Shown piece after piece: positions 16,201-24,607 of a stretch of DNA of 46,687 bases. The translations under genes were made by a program, and so were the position numbers. The notes under the pieces were generated by a model. That model worked only from the letters and a program-made list of their open reading frames with translations, had not been told where the DNA came from and did not search any database. This DNA comes from an uncultured Anaerotruncus sp. Lineage in GTDB: Bacteria; Bacillota; Clostridia; Oscillospirales; Ruminococcaceae. The stretch's first letter is position 1; each line of letters starts with the position of its first letter. The stretch is taken from assembly GCA_910586875.1 (NCBI GenBank), contig CAJUJI010000004.1, positions 1-46,687 of the forward strand, given 5' to 3'.

Positions 16201-17082
16201 ATGAAAAAAACGCGAACGATTCGGGTAGGCAGCAGGGAAAGCCATCTTGCAGTGGTGCAGGCAGAATTGATCATGGCCCAGATACAAGCGCGGCATCCGG
16301 AATTGGAACTGGAACTGGTCACAATGAAAACGACCGGTGACAAAATTTTGGATCGGCCGCTTGACCAGATCGGTGGCAAAGGGCTTTTTGTACGCGAGCT
16401 GGACCAAGCGTTGCTGGATGGGCGCATAGATCTATCTGTGCACAGCCTGAAAGACCTGCCGATGCAAACACCAGAGCAGCTGCCATTGGTAGCATTTTCT
16501 CGCCGTGCAGATCCGCGGGATGTGCTGGTACTGCCCAAAGGTGTGTCAACGCTCGATCCAAACCGGCCGCTGGGCTGTTCGAGTAAGCGGCGCACCCGGC
16601 AATTAAAAGCGCTATTTCCCCAAATGCAGGTGCAGGGGGTGCGTGGCAATCTGCAAACGCGTCTGGCAAAGCTGGAAAACGAGGGGTTTGCAGCATTGGT
16701 GCTTGCCTATGCGGGACTTGCACGGTTGGGACTTGAAGCGCGCATCAGTCGAGTGTTTTCGGTGGAGGAGTTGCTGCCTGCTGCTGGTCAGGGAATTTTA
16801 GCGGTGCAGGCGCGTGCGGGTGAGGATGTTTCCTTTTTGGATGGAGTAGAGGACCTGCCAACACGATATTGTGCATTGGCGGAGCGGGCGTTTGTGCGGA
16901 CGCTGGATGGTGGGTGCAGCGCTCCGATTGCGGCCTACGCTACCTGTGCAAACGGCAGCCTAAAGCTGACCGGCTTTTTTTACGAGGAGTCGGATGGTAT
17001 TGCGCGGCGTGGCAGTCTCATTGGCCGCTGCGAAGACGCGGAGGCGCTGGGAGAGCGACTTGCAAACAGATTGAAGGGGTAA
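16201..17082 (+). CDS. hemC: Porphobilinogen deaminase (hydroxymethylbilane synthase)
   Basis: A 293-residue enzyme that joins four porphobilinogens into hydroxymethylbilane. IRVGSRESHLAVVQAE at the start, GGKGLFVRELDQALLDGRID (59-78), HSLKDLPMQ, GCSSKRRTRQL (125-135) and GVRGNLQTRL are diagnostic. The dipyrromethane cofactor would bind C239 in LDGGCSAPIAAYA. The gene is preceded by a 109-base gap after cbiJ-sirC, the longest in the first two thirds of the operon. I see neither a promoter nor a terminator in that gap. GAAAGGTGG lies upstream of ATG 16201. cobA-hemD follows after 5 bases. Confidence 0.96.
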   Translation: MKKTRTIRVGSRESHLAVVQAELIMAQIQARHPELELELVTMKTTGDKILDRPLDQIGGKGLFVRELDQALLDGRIDLSVHSLKDLPMQTPEQLPLVAFSRRADPRDVLVLPKGVSTLDPNRPLGCSSKRRTRQLKALFPQMQVQGVRGNLQTRLAKLENEGFAALVLAYAGLARLGLEARISRVFSVEELLPAAGQGILAVQARAGEDVSFLDGVEDLPTRYCALAERAFVRTLDGGCSAPIAAYATCANGSLKLTGFFYEESDGIARRGSLIGRCEDAEALGERLANRLKG

Positions 17083-17087
17083 GCGGT

Positions 17088-18593
17088 ATGCAAAAGGGTA
17101 AAGTTTATCTGGTGGGGGCAGGCCCTTCTGACATTGGTCTGCTCACCCTCAAAGGTAAAGCGCTGTTGGAACGCGCAGATGTGGTGATTTATGACGCATT
17201 GGTGGGGCAGGAAATTCTGCATTTGATACCGGATAGTGCTGAGCAGCTGGACGTCGGCAAACGCGCAGGAAATCATCCTGTTCCACAGCAGCAAATCAAC
17301 CAGCTGCTGCTACAAAAAGCACAGCAGGGTAAGCTGGTGGTGCGGCTGAAGGGGGGAGACCCATTTTTGTTCGGCCGTGGCGGGGAAGAGCTAGAGCTAC
17401 TTGCCGCGCATAATATCCCCTTTGAGGTGGTGCCTGGCGTAACCTCAGCGGTTGCGGTGCCCGCTTATGCGGGGATTCCGGTGACCCATCGGGACTTCTG
17501 CTCCTCTGTGCATATTATCACTGGACATACCAAACAGGCCTCTGATGCGGATATTGATTATTCGGCATTGGTAAAGCTGGATGGAACGCTGATTTTTCTG
17601 ATGGGGGTTGCTGCTCTGGAGGAGATTTGCAGCGGTTTGTTGCGGGCGGGGATGGATGCACAGATGCCCGCGGCGGTACTGGAACGCGGTACGACTGCGG
17701 TACAACGGCGGGTGACAGCACCGCTTTGTAGTCTGCCAAAGCAGGCGGCAAAAGCGGGGATCTGCGCGCCGGCGATTATTGTGGTCGGCAGGGTGTGTGC
17801 ACTGGCCGATCGGTTTGCCTGGGCAGAAAAACGCCCGCTTGGTGGCTGGCGGGTATTGGTGACCCGTCCAAAAGCGCGGGCCTCCCGTTTTGTGGAGCTA
17901 CTGCACCAGCAGGGTGCAGAGGTATTTGAGTTGCCCACCATCCGCACCCTGCCAATTGTGCCAAATCCGATCTTGGAGCAGGAACTCGGGCAGCTAAAAG
18001 ACTACCAATGGCTGGTGTTTACCAGTCCAGCAGGGGTGGAGCTATTTTTTACCTATCTGCGAAAGACGCGGCGGGACGTGCGCTGTTTAGGGGAGATCAA
18101 GTTGGCGGCGATCGGCCCCGCAACCGCGCAGGCATTGGAGGAACATGGCATATTTGCAGCGCTGGTGCCAGAGCGTTACAATGCAGCGGCGTTGGGAGAA
18201 TTGCTGGCGCTACGCGCTCAAAAGGAGCGGGTGCTGCTATTGCGGGCGCGGGATGGTTCGCCGGATCTGCCCATTGCGCTAAAAAAGGGCGGAATCTGCT
18301 ATACGGATGTAGCAATTTATGATACAATATATGAGGCTGTGGACATCGCGCGGGCTGCTGCGCTGCTGGATACCAACCGGGTTGATGCGGTGGCCTTCAC
18401 CAGTGCTTCAACGGTGCATGGGTTTGTGCAGGCGCTAGGAAAGCGGGATTACAGCCAAATTCGAGCAGCGTGTATTGGAGAGACGACCGCACAGGCTGCA
18501 AGAGCATATGGGATGAAAACACAGGTTGCAAAGCAGGCGACCATTCCGGATTTGGTGGAGCTGCTGGTGCAGATGAAAGCAAAGGAGGGATAA
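17088..18593 (+). CDS. cobA-hemD: Fused uroporphyrinogen-III C-methyltransferase / uroporphyrinogen-III synthase
   Basis: A 501-residue fusion. The first 245 residues are CobA/SumT: GKVYLVGAGPSDIGLLTLKG (4-23), VVRLKGGDPFLFGRGGEE, VVPGVTSAVAVPAYAGIPVT and GTLIFLMGV. The remaining part is HemD: WRVLVTRPKARASRFVELL near 250, WLVFTSPAGVELFF, RVLLLRARDGSPDLP and AFTSASTVHGF. Together they turn hydroxymethylbilane into uroporphyrinogen III and then precorrin-2, which fits the corrin operon. The fusion is common in Clostridia. I chose ATG 17088, since it gives the canonical CobA N-terminus; the reading frame stays open farther upstream but inside hemC. Confidence 0.95.
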   Translation: MQKGKVYLVGAGPSDIGLLTLKGKALLERADVVIYDALVGQEILHLIPDSAEQLDVGKRAGNHPVPQQQINQLLLQKAQQGKLVVRLKGGDPFLFGRGGEELELLAAHNIPFEVVPGVTSAVAVPAYAGIPVTHRDFCSSVHIITGHTKQASDADIDYSALVKLDGTLIFLMGVAALEEICSGLLRAGMDAQMPAAVLERGTTAVQRRVTAPLCSLPKQAAKAGICAPAIIVVGRVCALADRFAWAEKRPLGGWRVLVTRPKARASRFVELLHQQGAEVFELPTIRTLPIVPNPILEQELGQLKDYQWLVFTSPAGVELFFTYLRKTRRDVRCLGEIKLAAIGPATAQALEEHGIFAALVPERYNAAALGELLALRAQKERVLLLRARDGSPDLPIALKKGGICYTDVAIYDTIYEAVDIARAAALLDTNRVDAVAFTSASTVHGFVQALGKRDYSQIRAACIGETTAQAARAYGMKTQVAKQATIPDLVELLVQMKAKEG

Positions 18594-18596
18594 TAC

Positions 18597-19121
18597 ATGG
18601 AGCTGCCAAGTTATTTACGGCCTTTTGCAGCAGAGTTTGATGCAGAGAAGGGCACCATGTTGTTGCGCTCCAGTACTGGCGGTGAACGGTTTGAAATTTG
18701 GTATTATGGGGATTTATTGCAGGTGGATGGAACGCCATATATCGTAGGAACAGAGCAGGTACCATCTGAAATTGTGGCGCGCGATGCTGATACAGGTGAG
18801 GAAATTCTGCTGTTTGACGGGACATTGCATGGCTATAATGCGATGTTTTGTGAGGACTATACCAAGGAGCAGCGGGACAGCCGGGCTTTGATCCGCTGGG
18901 AGCATCCGCCTACACGGGTGAAGGTTTGGGTTGCGTGCAGCATCGACTATGACGAAGAACGGGAATTTTTTGACTTTAACGAAAAGGGCGATTGTCTTCT
19001 CTGGGATGGGCGCTGTATGCCCTGGGAACAGGTGATCACCGATGGGATTGATGGATTGGTGATCTCCTTACAGCGGGAGGATGGCTCTTGGCAGGATATT
19101 GTCAATGAAGAGTTGGCATAG
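18597..19121 (+). CDS. Uncharacterised protein in the hem-cbi operon
   Basis: A 174-residue acidic protein that I do not recognise. It has no signal peptide, no membrane helix and no nucleotide-binding loop. It has several tryptophans and aromatic patches (FEIWYYGDLL, YNAMFCEDY, VKVWVACSIDYD) and alternating hydrophobic residues, which suggests a mainly beta fold. There are three cysteines with no metal-site spacing. It begins 3 bases after cobA-hemD with ribosome site AAAGGAGGG inside that gene's end, and hemB follows after 112 bases, so it is clearly in the operon. Roles such as a tetrapyrrole carrier, chaperone or regulator are conceivable but unsupported. Confidence 0.75.
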   Translation: MELPSYLRPFAAEFDAEKGTMLLRSSTGGERFEIWYYGDLLQVDGTPYIVGTEQVPSEIVARDADTGEEILLFDGTLHGYNAMFCEDYTKEQRDSRALIRWEHPPTRVKVWVACSIDYDEEREFFDFNEKGDCLLWDGRCMPWEQVITDGIDGLVISLQREDGSWQDIVNEELA

Positions 19122-19233
19122 AAAGCCAGGGCTGCTTTGTAGGTTCAGAGGATGAAAGTCCGCAGCTTCTCTTGCACGTCTTTTTAAAGCAGGCGGCAGC
19201 AAATGATACTTTTAATGCAATGGAGGAATTCAC

Positions 19234-20217
19234 ATGGAATTACGCAACCGGCCGCGCCGGTTACGCCGTACCCCTGCCCTGCGCGGGCTGGTGCGGGAAA
19301 CGCGGCTTTCCAAAGATGCGCTGATCTATCCGATTTTTGTACGGGAGGGCAGCAAGATTGTAGAGCCAATTCCCTCGTTAGATGGACAGATGCGCTATAG
19401 TCCCGACACGCTTTATCTGGAGCTGGAAAAGGTGCGTGCTGCGGGAGTTTCTGCGGTGATGCTGTTCGGATTGCCAGCGCACAAGGACGCCTGCGGCAGC
19501 GGCGCATGGGCGGAGGATGGGGTGGTACAACAAGCTTTGCGCGCGGTGAAAAAGGATTTTCCAGATCTCTGCTTTATTACCGATGTTTGTTTATGTGAAT
19601 ATACCTCGCACGGGCATTGCGGGCTATTGGACGGGCAGGAGGTGGACAATGACCGCACGCTGAAAATACTGGCGAAAACGGCGCTTTCTCATGTACAGGC
19701 GGGCGCGGATATGGTTGCGCCATCGGACATGATGGATGGCAGAGTGCTTGCAATCCGCCGCAGTCTTGATGCAGATGGTTACAGCAATATTCCCATCCTA
19801 TCCTACGCGGTGAAATATGCTTCCGCATTCTATGGGCCGTTTCGCGAGGCGGCTGGCTCAGCGCCGAGCTTTGGCGACCGCAAGGGCTACCAGATGGACT
19901 ATCATAATCGCCGCGAAGCACTTCATGAGGCGCGGGAGGATGTACAGCAGGGCGCGGATATTCTGATGGTAAAGCCAGCGCTCGCTTATTTGGATATCGT
20001 GCGGGAGGTTTCGCAGACGTTTGAGCTGCCAACAGCAGCGTACAGTGTTTCCGGCGAATATGCGATGGTGAAAGCTGCTGCAAAGGCGGGGCTGATTGAT
20101 GAGGCCGCGATTGTTTGTGAGAGTGCAGTTGCGGTATTTCGAGCGGGCGCGGATATTTTAGTGACCTATTATGCAAAGGAGCTGGCGCGCTGGATAGAGG
20201 AAGGGAGGATTGGCTGA
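19234..20217 (+). CDS. hemB: Delta-aminolevulinic acid dehydratase (porphobilinogen synthase)
   Basis: A 327-residue enzyme that condenses two 5-aminolevulinates. The zinc-type cysteine triad is present: C119, C121 and C129 in DVCLCEYTSHGHCG. The Schiff-base lysines are K194 (YAVKYASAFYGPFR) and K247 (LMVKPALAYLD). Length and motif order match the family. Ribosome site TGGAGGAAT precedes ATG 19234. The 112-base gap before it shows a possible 7-bp pairing (CTGCTTT at 19131-19137 with AAAGCAG at 19187-19193) but no recognised RNA. The stop overlaps the hemL start by one base (TGATG). Confidence 0.96.
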   Translation: MELRNRPRRLRRTPALRGLVRETRLSKDALIYPIFVREGSKIVEPIPSLDGQMRYSPDTLYLELEKVRAAGVSAVMLFGLPAHKDACGSGAWAEDGVVQQALRAVKKDFPDLCFITDVCLCEYTSHGHCGLLDGQEVDNDRTLKILAKTALSHVQAGADMVAPSDMMDGRVLAIRRSLDADGYSNIPILSYAVKYASAFYGPFREAAGSAPSFGDRKGYQMDYHNRREALHEAREDVQQGADILMVKPALAYLDIVREVSQTFELPTAAYSVSGEYAMVKAAAKAGLIDEAAIVCESAVAVFRAGADILVTYYAKELARWIEEGRIG

Positions 20218-21485
20218 TGGGACGTTCAGAAGCGCTTTTTCAAGAGGCGGTACAGAGGATGCCAGGCGGGGTAAACTCGCCGGTACGTGCCTATCAGTCG
20301 GTTGGATTGACCCCGCGCTTTATTGCGCGCGCTGATGCACAGCAGATTTTTGATGTGGATGGAGTGGCCTACACTGACTATGTCGGCTCCTGGGGACCAA
20401 TGATTTTGGGGCACAATCATCCAACGGTGCGTCAGGCGGTCATGGAGGCGGTGCAAAACGGGCTGAGCTTTGGCGCTGCCACCGAAAATGAAGTCAAAAT
20501 GGCGCAGCTAGTTTGCGAAATGGTTCCATCGGTGGAGATGGTGCGGATGGTAAACTCCGGCACAGAAGCGGTGATGAGCGCTGTGCGGGCGGCCCGTGGC
20601 TATACCCATCGGGACAAGGTGATAAAATTTGCGGGCTGTTATCATGGGCACAGTGACGCGATGCTGGTGAAGGCGGGCTCCGGAGTGATGACCGCAGGGG
20701 TACCAGACAGTGCAGGGGTGCCGGCTGCCTGTGCAGCGGACACACTGACAGCGAGATACAACCATTTAGAGGGTGTGCAGCAGCTGTTTGAGCAGAATAA
20801 GGACCAGATTGCAGCGGTTGTGATCGAACCGGTCGCTGCAAATATGGGGGTTGTGGAGCCACAGGAAGGATTTTTGCAGGGATTGCGAGCGCTGTGTGAC
20901 CAATATGGTGCAGTGTTGATCTTTGACGAGGTGATTACCGGATTTCGGCTGGCGCCGGGTGGCGCACAGGAATACTATGGAGTCCGGGCGGATCTGGTCA
21001 CCTTTGGTAAGATTATCGGTGCAGGAATGCCGGTGGGCGCTTATGGCGGCCGCCGCGAGATCATGCAGATGATTGCGCCGGTGGGAAGTGTCTACCAAGC
21101 GGGAACGCTCAGCGGAAATCCGGTTGCGATGGCAGCCGGACTGGCACAGCTTGGACTTCTGCGGGAGCACCCCGAAATTTATCAGCGGGTGAATCTGCTG
21201 GGAGCGCGGCTGCGGGATGGCTTGCGCCTTGCATTGCCAGAGTGCACGGTCAATGGGGTTGGTTCGTTGGTATGCCTATTTTTTACCGACCAGCCTGTCC
21301 ACGATTATGAATCTGCAAAGACAAGCGATACCAAACGGTTTGCCGCCTATTTCAAATGGATGTTGGCGCATGGAATTTATCTCGCGCCATCGCAGTTTGA
21401 GGCGATCTTCCTTTCCTATGCGCACACACAAGCGGATGTGGACCAGTTTTTATCCTTGGCGGCACAAGCTCCAAACGGCAGATAA
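20217..21485 (+). CDS. hemL: Glutamate-1-semialdehyde 2,1-aminomutase
   Basis: A 422-residue PLP enzyme that makes 5-aminolevulinate from the HemA product. The PLP lysine is K265 in FGKIIGAGMPVGAYGG. Other family marks are MPGGVNSPVRA (15-25), VNSGTEAVMSAVRAARGYT, CYHGHSDAMLVKAGSG and IFDEVITGFR. It is the last gene of the operon and is followed at once by a strong terminator (21493-21526). With hemA at the operon centre, the whole C5 route from charged tRNA-Glu to uroporphyrinogen III is encoded in one transcript. Confidence 0.96.
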   Translation: MGRSEALFQEAVQRMPGGVNSPVRAYQSVGLTPRFIARADAQQIFDVDGVAYTDYVGSWGPMILGHNHPTVRQAVMEAVQNGLSFGAATENEVKMAQLVCEMVPSVEMVRMVNSGTEAVMSAVRAARGYTHRDKVIKFAGCYHGHSDAMLVKAGSGVMTAGVPDSAGVPAACAADTLTARYNHLEGVQQLFEQNKDQIAAVVIEPVAANMGVVEPQEGFLQGLRALCDQYGAVLIFDEVITGFRLAPGGAQEYYGVRADLVTFGKIIGAGMPVGAYGGRREIMQMIAPVGSVYQAGTLSGNPVAMAAGLAQLGLLREHPEIYQRVNLLGARLRDGLRLALPECTVNGVGSLVCLFFTDQPVHDYESAKTSDTKRFAAYFKWMLAHGIYLAPSQFEAIFLSYAHTQADVDQFLSLAAQAPNGR

Positions 21486-21492
21486 GCAAACC

Positions 21493-21526
21493 AAAGCGGG
21501 GACGCATTTGCGTCCCCGCTTTTTTA
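21493..21526 (+). terminator. Terminator of the hem-cbi operon
   Basis: A perfect 13-bp stem (AAAGCGGGGACGC at 21493-21505 with its complement at 21510-21522), a 4-base loop and a T tract. Confidence 0.9.
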
Positions 21527-21541
21527 TGGAATAGGTCGTCT

Positions 21542-21766
21542 TTAGCAGCAGCCACAGTTGCAGCCACAGCCGCAGCCATTGTTCCAATTGGAGCCGCAGC
21601 CACAGTTGTCGTTAGAGCAACCATTGTCACAGCCACAGCCGCAGCCATTGTTATTATTCCAGCCGCCGTTGTTCCAGCCAAAGCCGTTGCCGCCCCAGCC
21701 AAAGATAATGATGATGAGGATGATAATCCAGAAGTAGTTACCACCGAAATTGTTATTGCATCCCAT
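21542..21766 (-). CDS. Small Cys/Asn/Gly-rich single-helix membrane protein
   Basis: A 74-residue protein. Residues 1-10 are MGCNNNFGGN, a hydrophobic helix follows (FWIIILIIIIFGW, 12-24), and the remaining 50 residues are almost only Gly, Asn, Cys and Trp, with at least 15 cysteines in GCGCGC-type runs. AGGAGG at 21776-21781 is perfectly placed for ATG 21766. A minus-strand promoter resembling sigma-K sites lies at 21798-21826. Small proteins of this composition occur in spore-forming Clostridia, some under high-cysteine or coat-related names. Roles in cross-linking the spore surface or holding metal are inference. The low complexity means that similarity alone would be weak evidence. Confidence 0.7.
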   Translation of the reverse strand: MGCNNNFGGNYFWIIILIIIIFGWGGNGFGWNNGGWNNNNGCGCGCDNGCSNDNCGCGSNWNNGCGCGCNCGCC

Positions 21767-21797
21767 AAAAGAAAACCTCCTAAAAGTGATTTCAACT

Positions 21798-21826
21798 TAT
21801 ACTATGTCACTCCCCCAACTTAGGTG
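21798..21826 (-). promoter_or_regulatory. Sigma-K-like (mother-cell sporulation) promoter candidate
   Basis: Minus strand CACC, 16 bases, CATAGTATA, fitting the mother-cell pattern (ACM, 16-17 bases, CATANNNTA). It sits about 32 bases upstream of the Cys-rich protein start. No good sigma-A pair is seen in the same place. Confidence 0.45.
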
Positions 21827-21918
21827 ACAAACGAATCCTCCGATAGACGCATATCGGCCGGTGGAACCGACCATATTATGGGTAAAGGCTGCATACAGAT
21901 GAACCAGGGGGAATCGTT

Positions 21919-24360
21919 TTGTTTAAATTCAATGGTTTTACACCAAAAGCAAATACAGCAATTAACTGTGCAATTGAGGAAGCATCCTTGATGGGACATA
22001 CCTATATTGGAAGCGAGCATCTGCTGCTGGGGCTGCTGTTGGAGGGCAATGGCGTTGCCTTTACAGTGTTGCAGCGCAGCGGCGCGTCACTGGAAAAGCT
22101 GCGCGAGCTGCTGATTAAAACGGTCGGGCGTGGCATTCATTCGATGCTTAGCCCCTCCGACCTCACCCCGCGCTGCAAACGGATTTTGGAACAGGCCCTT
22201 CTGCAAGCCCGCGTTGGAAATGTGGCGCTCGCGGGGACCGAGCATATTTTGATGTGTCTGCTCAAGGAGAATGAAAGCTATGCAATTCGTTTTCTAAAAC
22301 AAACCGGCGTGGAGGCGGAAAATGTCTCCAAACAGCTGGCGGACTTTTTACAATCTATCGGTACCGATCTACCAGGAGCCAAACGGGTAGCACCGCAGCA
22401 GCGGCCCCGCACCGCGCCCAAAACACCGTTGGTGGACAAATATAGCCGCGACCTGACCGAGCTAGCGCGTCAAGGGCGATTGGACCCTGTGGTTGGGCGA
22501 AGCAAGGAGATTGAACGGGTGCTGCAAATATTGACCCGCCGCACAAAAAATAACCCCTGCTTGATTGGAGAGGCCGGAGTCGGCAAAACGGCGATTGCAG
22601 AAGGGATTGCACAGCGAATTGTAGCAGGACAGGTGCCGCAGTCGCTCAAGGGTAAACGTCTGGCTGCGCTGGACCTGACCGCAATGGTGGCAGGCACAAA
22701 ATATCGCGGTGACTTTGAGGAGCGCATTAAGAATACTGTGGAGGAGGTCGTCATGAATGGCAATATTATCCTGTTTATCGATGAGCTGCACACCATTATC
22801 GGTACTGGCGCGGCAGAAGGTGCGGTAGATGCTGCGAATATTCTCAAACCACAGCTGGCGCGTGGGGAGTTTCAGTTAGTTGGTGCAACCACCATTGATG
22901 AATACCGGCGCTTTATTGAAAAGGATAGTGCTCTGGAACGCCGTTTCCAAAGCGTGCTGGTCGAGGAGCCCAATGAGGAGGACGCCATCCAAATTATCCA
23001 GGGCTTGCGTGAACGGTATGAAACGCACCACAAAATCAAAATTACCGATGAAGCAATTGCGGCAGCGGTTTCGCTGTCGGCGCGATATATTGCAGACCGC
23101 TTTTTGCCGGATAAGGCGATAGATTTGATCGATGAGGCGTGCTCGCGGGTCAAGATGAGCGGTCTGGCGATGCCAGGCAGCCTGCGCGAATTGGAGCGCA
23201 AATTGGATGCGCTCAAAGAGGAAAAGGAGAACGCAATCAGCAGCCAGGACTTTGAATTTGCCGCCGATATCCGTGACAGAGAATCCCAGCTGCGCGGGCG
23301 TATGGAGAAAATTCAGGGGGATTGGGAGCAAAGCGGTGAGAACGCCGAGGCAGTTTTGAACGGGGAAGATATTGCGCAACTGGTCGCAGATGTGACAGGC
23401 ATTGATGTGACCCGCATCACCGAGGCGCAAAGCGATCGCCTGCTGCACCTGGAGGAGGAGCTGCATCGTTCGATTATCGGGCAGGAACAGGCGGTTCATG
23501 CGGTGGCCAGTGCGATCCGGCGTTCCCGTGTTGGGCTGCATGACCCCACCCGTCCGATTGGATCCTTTATCTTCCTAGGCCCGACCGGTGTTGGCAAAAC
23601 CGAGCTGTGTAAGGCACTGGCGCGCTGTATTTTCGGGGACCCACATGCGATGATCCGGCTGGATATGTCGGAATATATGGAGCGGCATGACGTTTCCAAG
23701 CTGGTTGGCTCTCCTCCGGGCTATGTCGGCTATGAGGAAGGCGGGCAGCTCACCGAAAAAATTCGCCGCCGTCCCTATTCGGTGCTGCTGCTCGACGAGA
23801 TCGAAAAAGCTCATCCGGATTTTTTCAATATGCTACTGCAAATTTTAGAGGATGGTGTGCTTACCGATGCGCAAGGCCGCAAGGTCAGCTTTAAAAATAC
23901 CATTATTATTATGACGTCCAATATCGGTGCGCGCAAAATTACCGAACAGGGACGTTTGGGCTTTGGAAGTGGCAGCATGGACCAGCAGCAAGGAGAGATT
24001 CGCCGCACGATGCTAGCAGAATTACGGCAGGCATTTAAACCGGAGTTTATCAACCGAATTGACGAGGTAATTGTTTTTCATAAGCTGATGGAGAAGGAAA
24101 TCCGGCAGATCGCCGAGCAGATGTTGGCAGGGTTAAAAACGCGGCTAGCGGGCCTATCAATAGAGATCAGCTTTGATTCCTCCGCCAGCGAAAAAATTTC
24201 GGAGGATGGCTTTGACCCCAATTACGGTGCACGGCCGCTGCGCAGAGCCATTCAGATGAAAATAGAGGATAAGTTGGCAGATGAATTGCTGCAAGGTACT
24301 ATTAAAGCAGGGGATAAAATTGTCTGCACCTATACAGACGAAACTTTTTGCTTTCAGTAA
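21919..24360 (+). CDS. clpC: ClpC-type AAA+ unfoldase
   Basis: An 813-residue Hsp100 protein that unfolds substrates for ClpP. Two N-terminal Clp repeats lie at about 5-145 (GHTYIGSEHLLLGLL; ALAGTEHILMCLL). The first ATPase domain has Walker A GEAGVGKT at 217-224. A UVR-like middle segment is at about 430-470 (EKENAISSQDFEFAADIRDRE). The second ATPase has GPTGVGKTE near 554 and the Clp C-terminal domain with FDPNYGARPLRRAI. The start is TTG 21919 behind GGGGGAA. Unlike Bacillus there are no ctsR, mcsA or mcsB genes beside it, and no GGTCAAA-type CtsR heptads are seen upstream. clpP and clpX are 3.3 kb downstream. Confidence 0.95.
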   Translation: MFKFNGFTPKANTAINCAIEEASLMGHTYIGSEHLLLGLLLEGNGVAFTVLQRSGASLEKLRELLIKTVGRGIHSMLSPSDLTPRCKRILEQALLQARVGNVALAGTEHILMCLLKENESYAIRFLKQTGVEAENVSKQLADFLQSIGTDLPGAKRVAPQQRPRTAPKTPLVDKYSRDLTELARQGRLDPVVGRSKEIERVLQILTRRTKNNPCLIGEAGVGKTAIAEGIAQRIVAGQVPQSLKGKRLAALDLTAMVAGTKYRGDFEERIKNTVEEVVMNGNIILFIDELHTIIGTGAAEGAVDAANILKPQLARGEFQLVGATTIDEYRRFIEKDSALERRFQSVLVEEPNEEDAIQIIQGLRERYETHHKIKITDEAIAAAVSLSARYIADRFLPDKAIDLIDEACSRVKMSGLAMPGSLRELERKLDALKEEKENAISSQDFEFAADIRDRESQLRGRMEKIQGDWEQSGENAEAVLNGEDIAQLVADVTGIDVTRITEAQSDRLLHLEEELHRSIIGQEQAVHAVASAIRRSRVGLHDPTRPIGSFIFLGPTGVGKTELCKALARCIFGDPHAMIRLDMSEYMERHDVSKLVGSPPGYVGYEEGGQLTEKIRRRPYSVLLLDEIEKAHPDFFNMLLQILEDGVLTDAQGRKVSFKNTIIIMTSNIGARKITEQGRLGFGSGSMDQQQGEIRRTMLAELRQAFKPEFINRIDEVIVFHKLMEKEIRQIAEQMLAGLKTRLAGLSIEISFDSSASEKISEDGFDPNYGARPLRRAIQMKIEDKLADELLQGTIKAGDKIVCTYTDETFCFQ

Positions 24361-24370
24361 TGCCCGCACG

Positions 24371-24415
24371 AAGCCCATTCAATTCGCAAGCAGGTGGATT
24401 GGATGGGTTTTTCTT
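24371..24415 (+). terminator. Terminator of clpC
   Basis: An imperfect stem with G-U pairs (AAGCCCATTCAAT at 24371-24383 with ATTGGATGGGTTT at 24398-24410), followed by a T-rich tract. Confidence 0.65.
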
Positions 24416-24464
24416 TTGTTGCTGTGACGTTACTCTAAATTAACACGAAAAGAGAGAAAGAGCG

Positions 24465-24492
24465 TTGCTTATGGTGTGATTTATGATATAAT
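24465..24492 (+). promoter_or_regulatory. Promoter of the hendecad-repeat gene
   Basis: TTGCTT, 16 bases, TATAAT. The leader to ATG 24608 would be about 110 bases and includes a small hairpin (AAACAG, 5-base loop, CTGTTT). Confidence 0.6.
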
Positions 24493-24607
24493 AAATACAG
24501 AAAAACAGCTTTGCTGTTTGGAGTCGCATGGTGTGCAGATTTGCAATGTAAAACGCCACATTTGTAGTTATAATATTATTATATAGAAAATAATAGGAGT
24601 GGATTTT

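Noticed and set aside
19148..19166. Stretch GAGGATGAAAGTCC resembling the GAGGAAAGTCC of RNase P RNA
   Set aside because: The gap is only 112 bases, far too short for RNase P RNA, and no other conserved RNase P segment is present.
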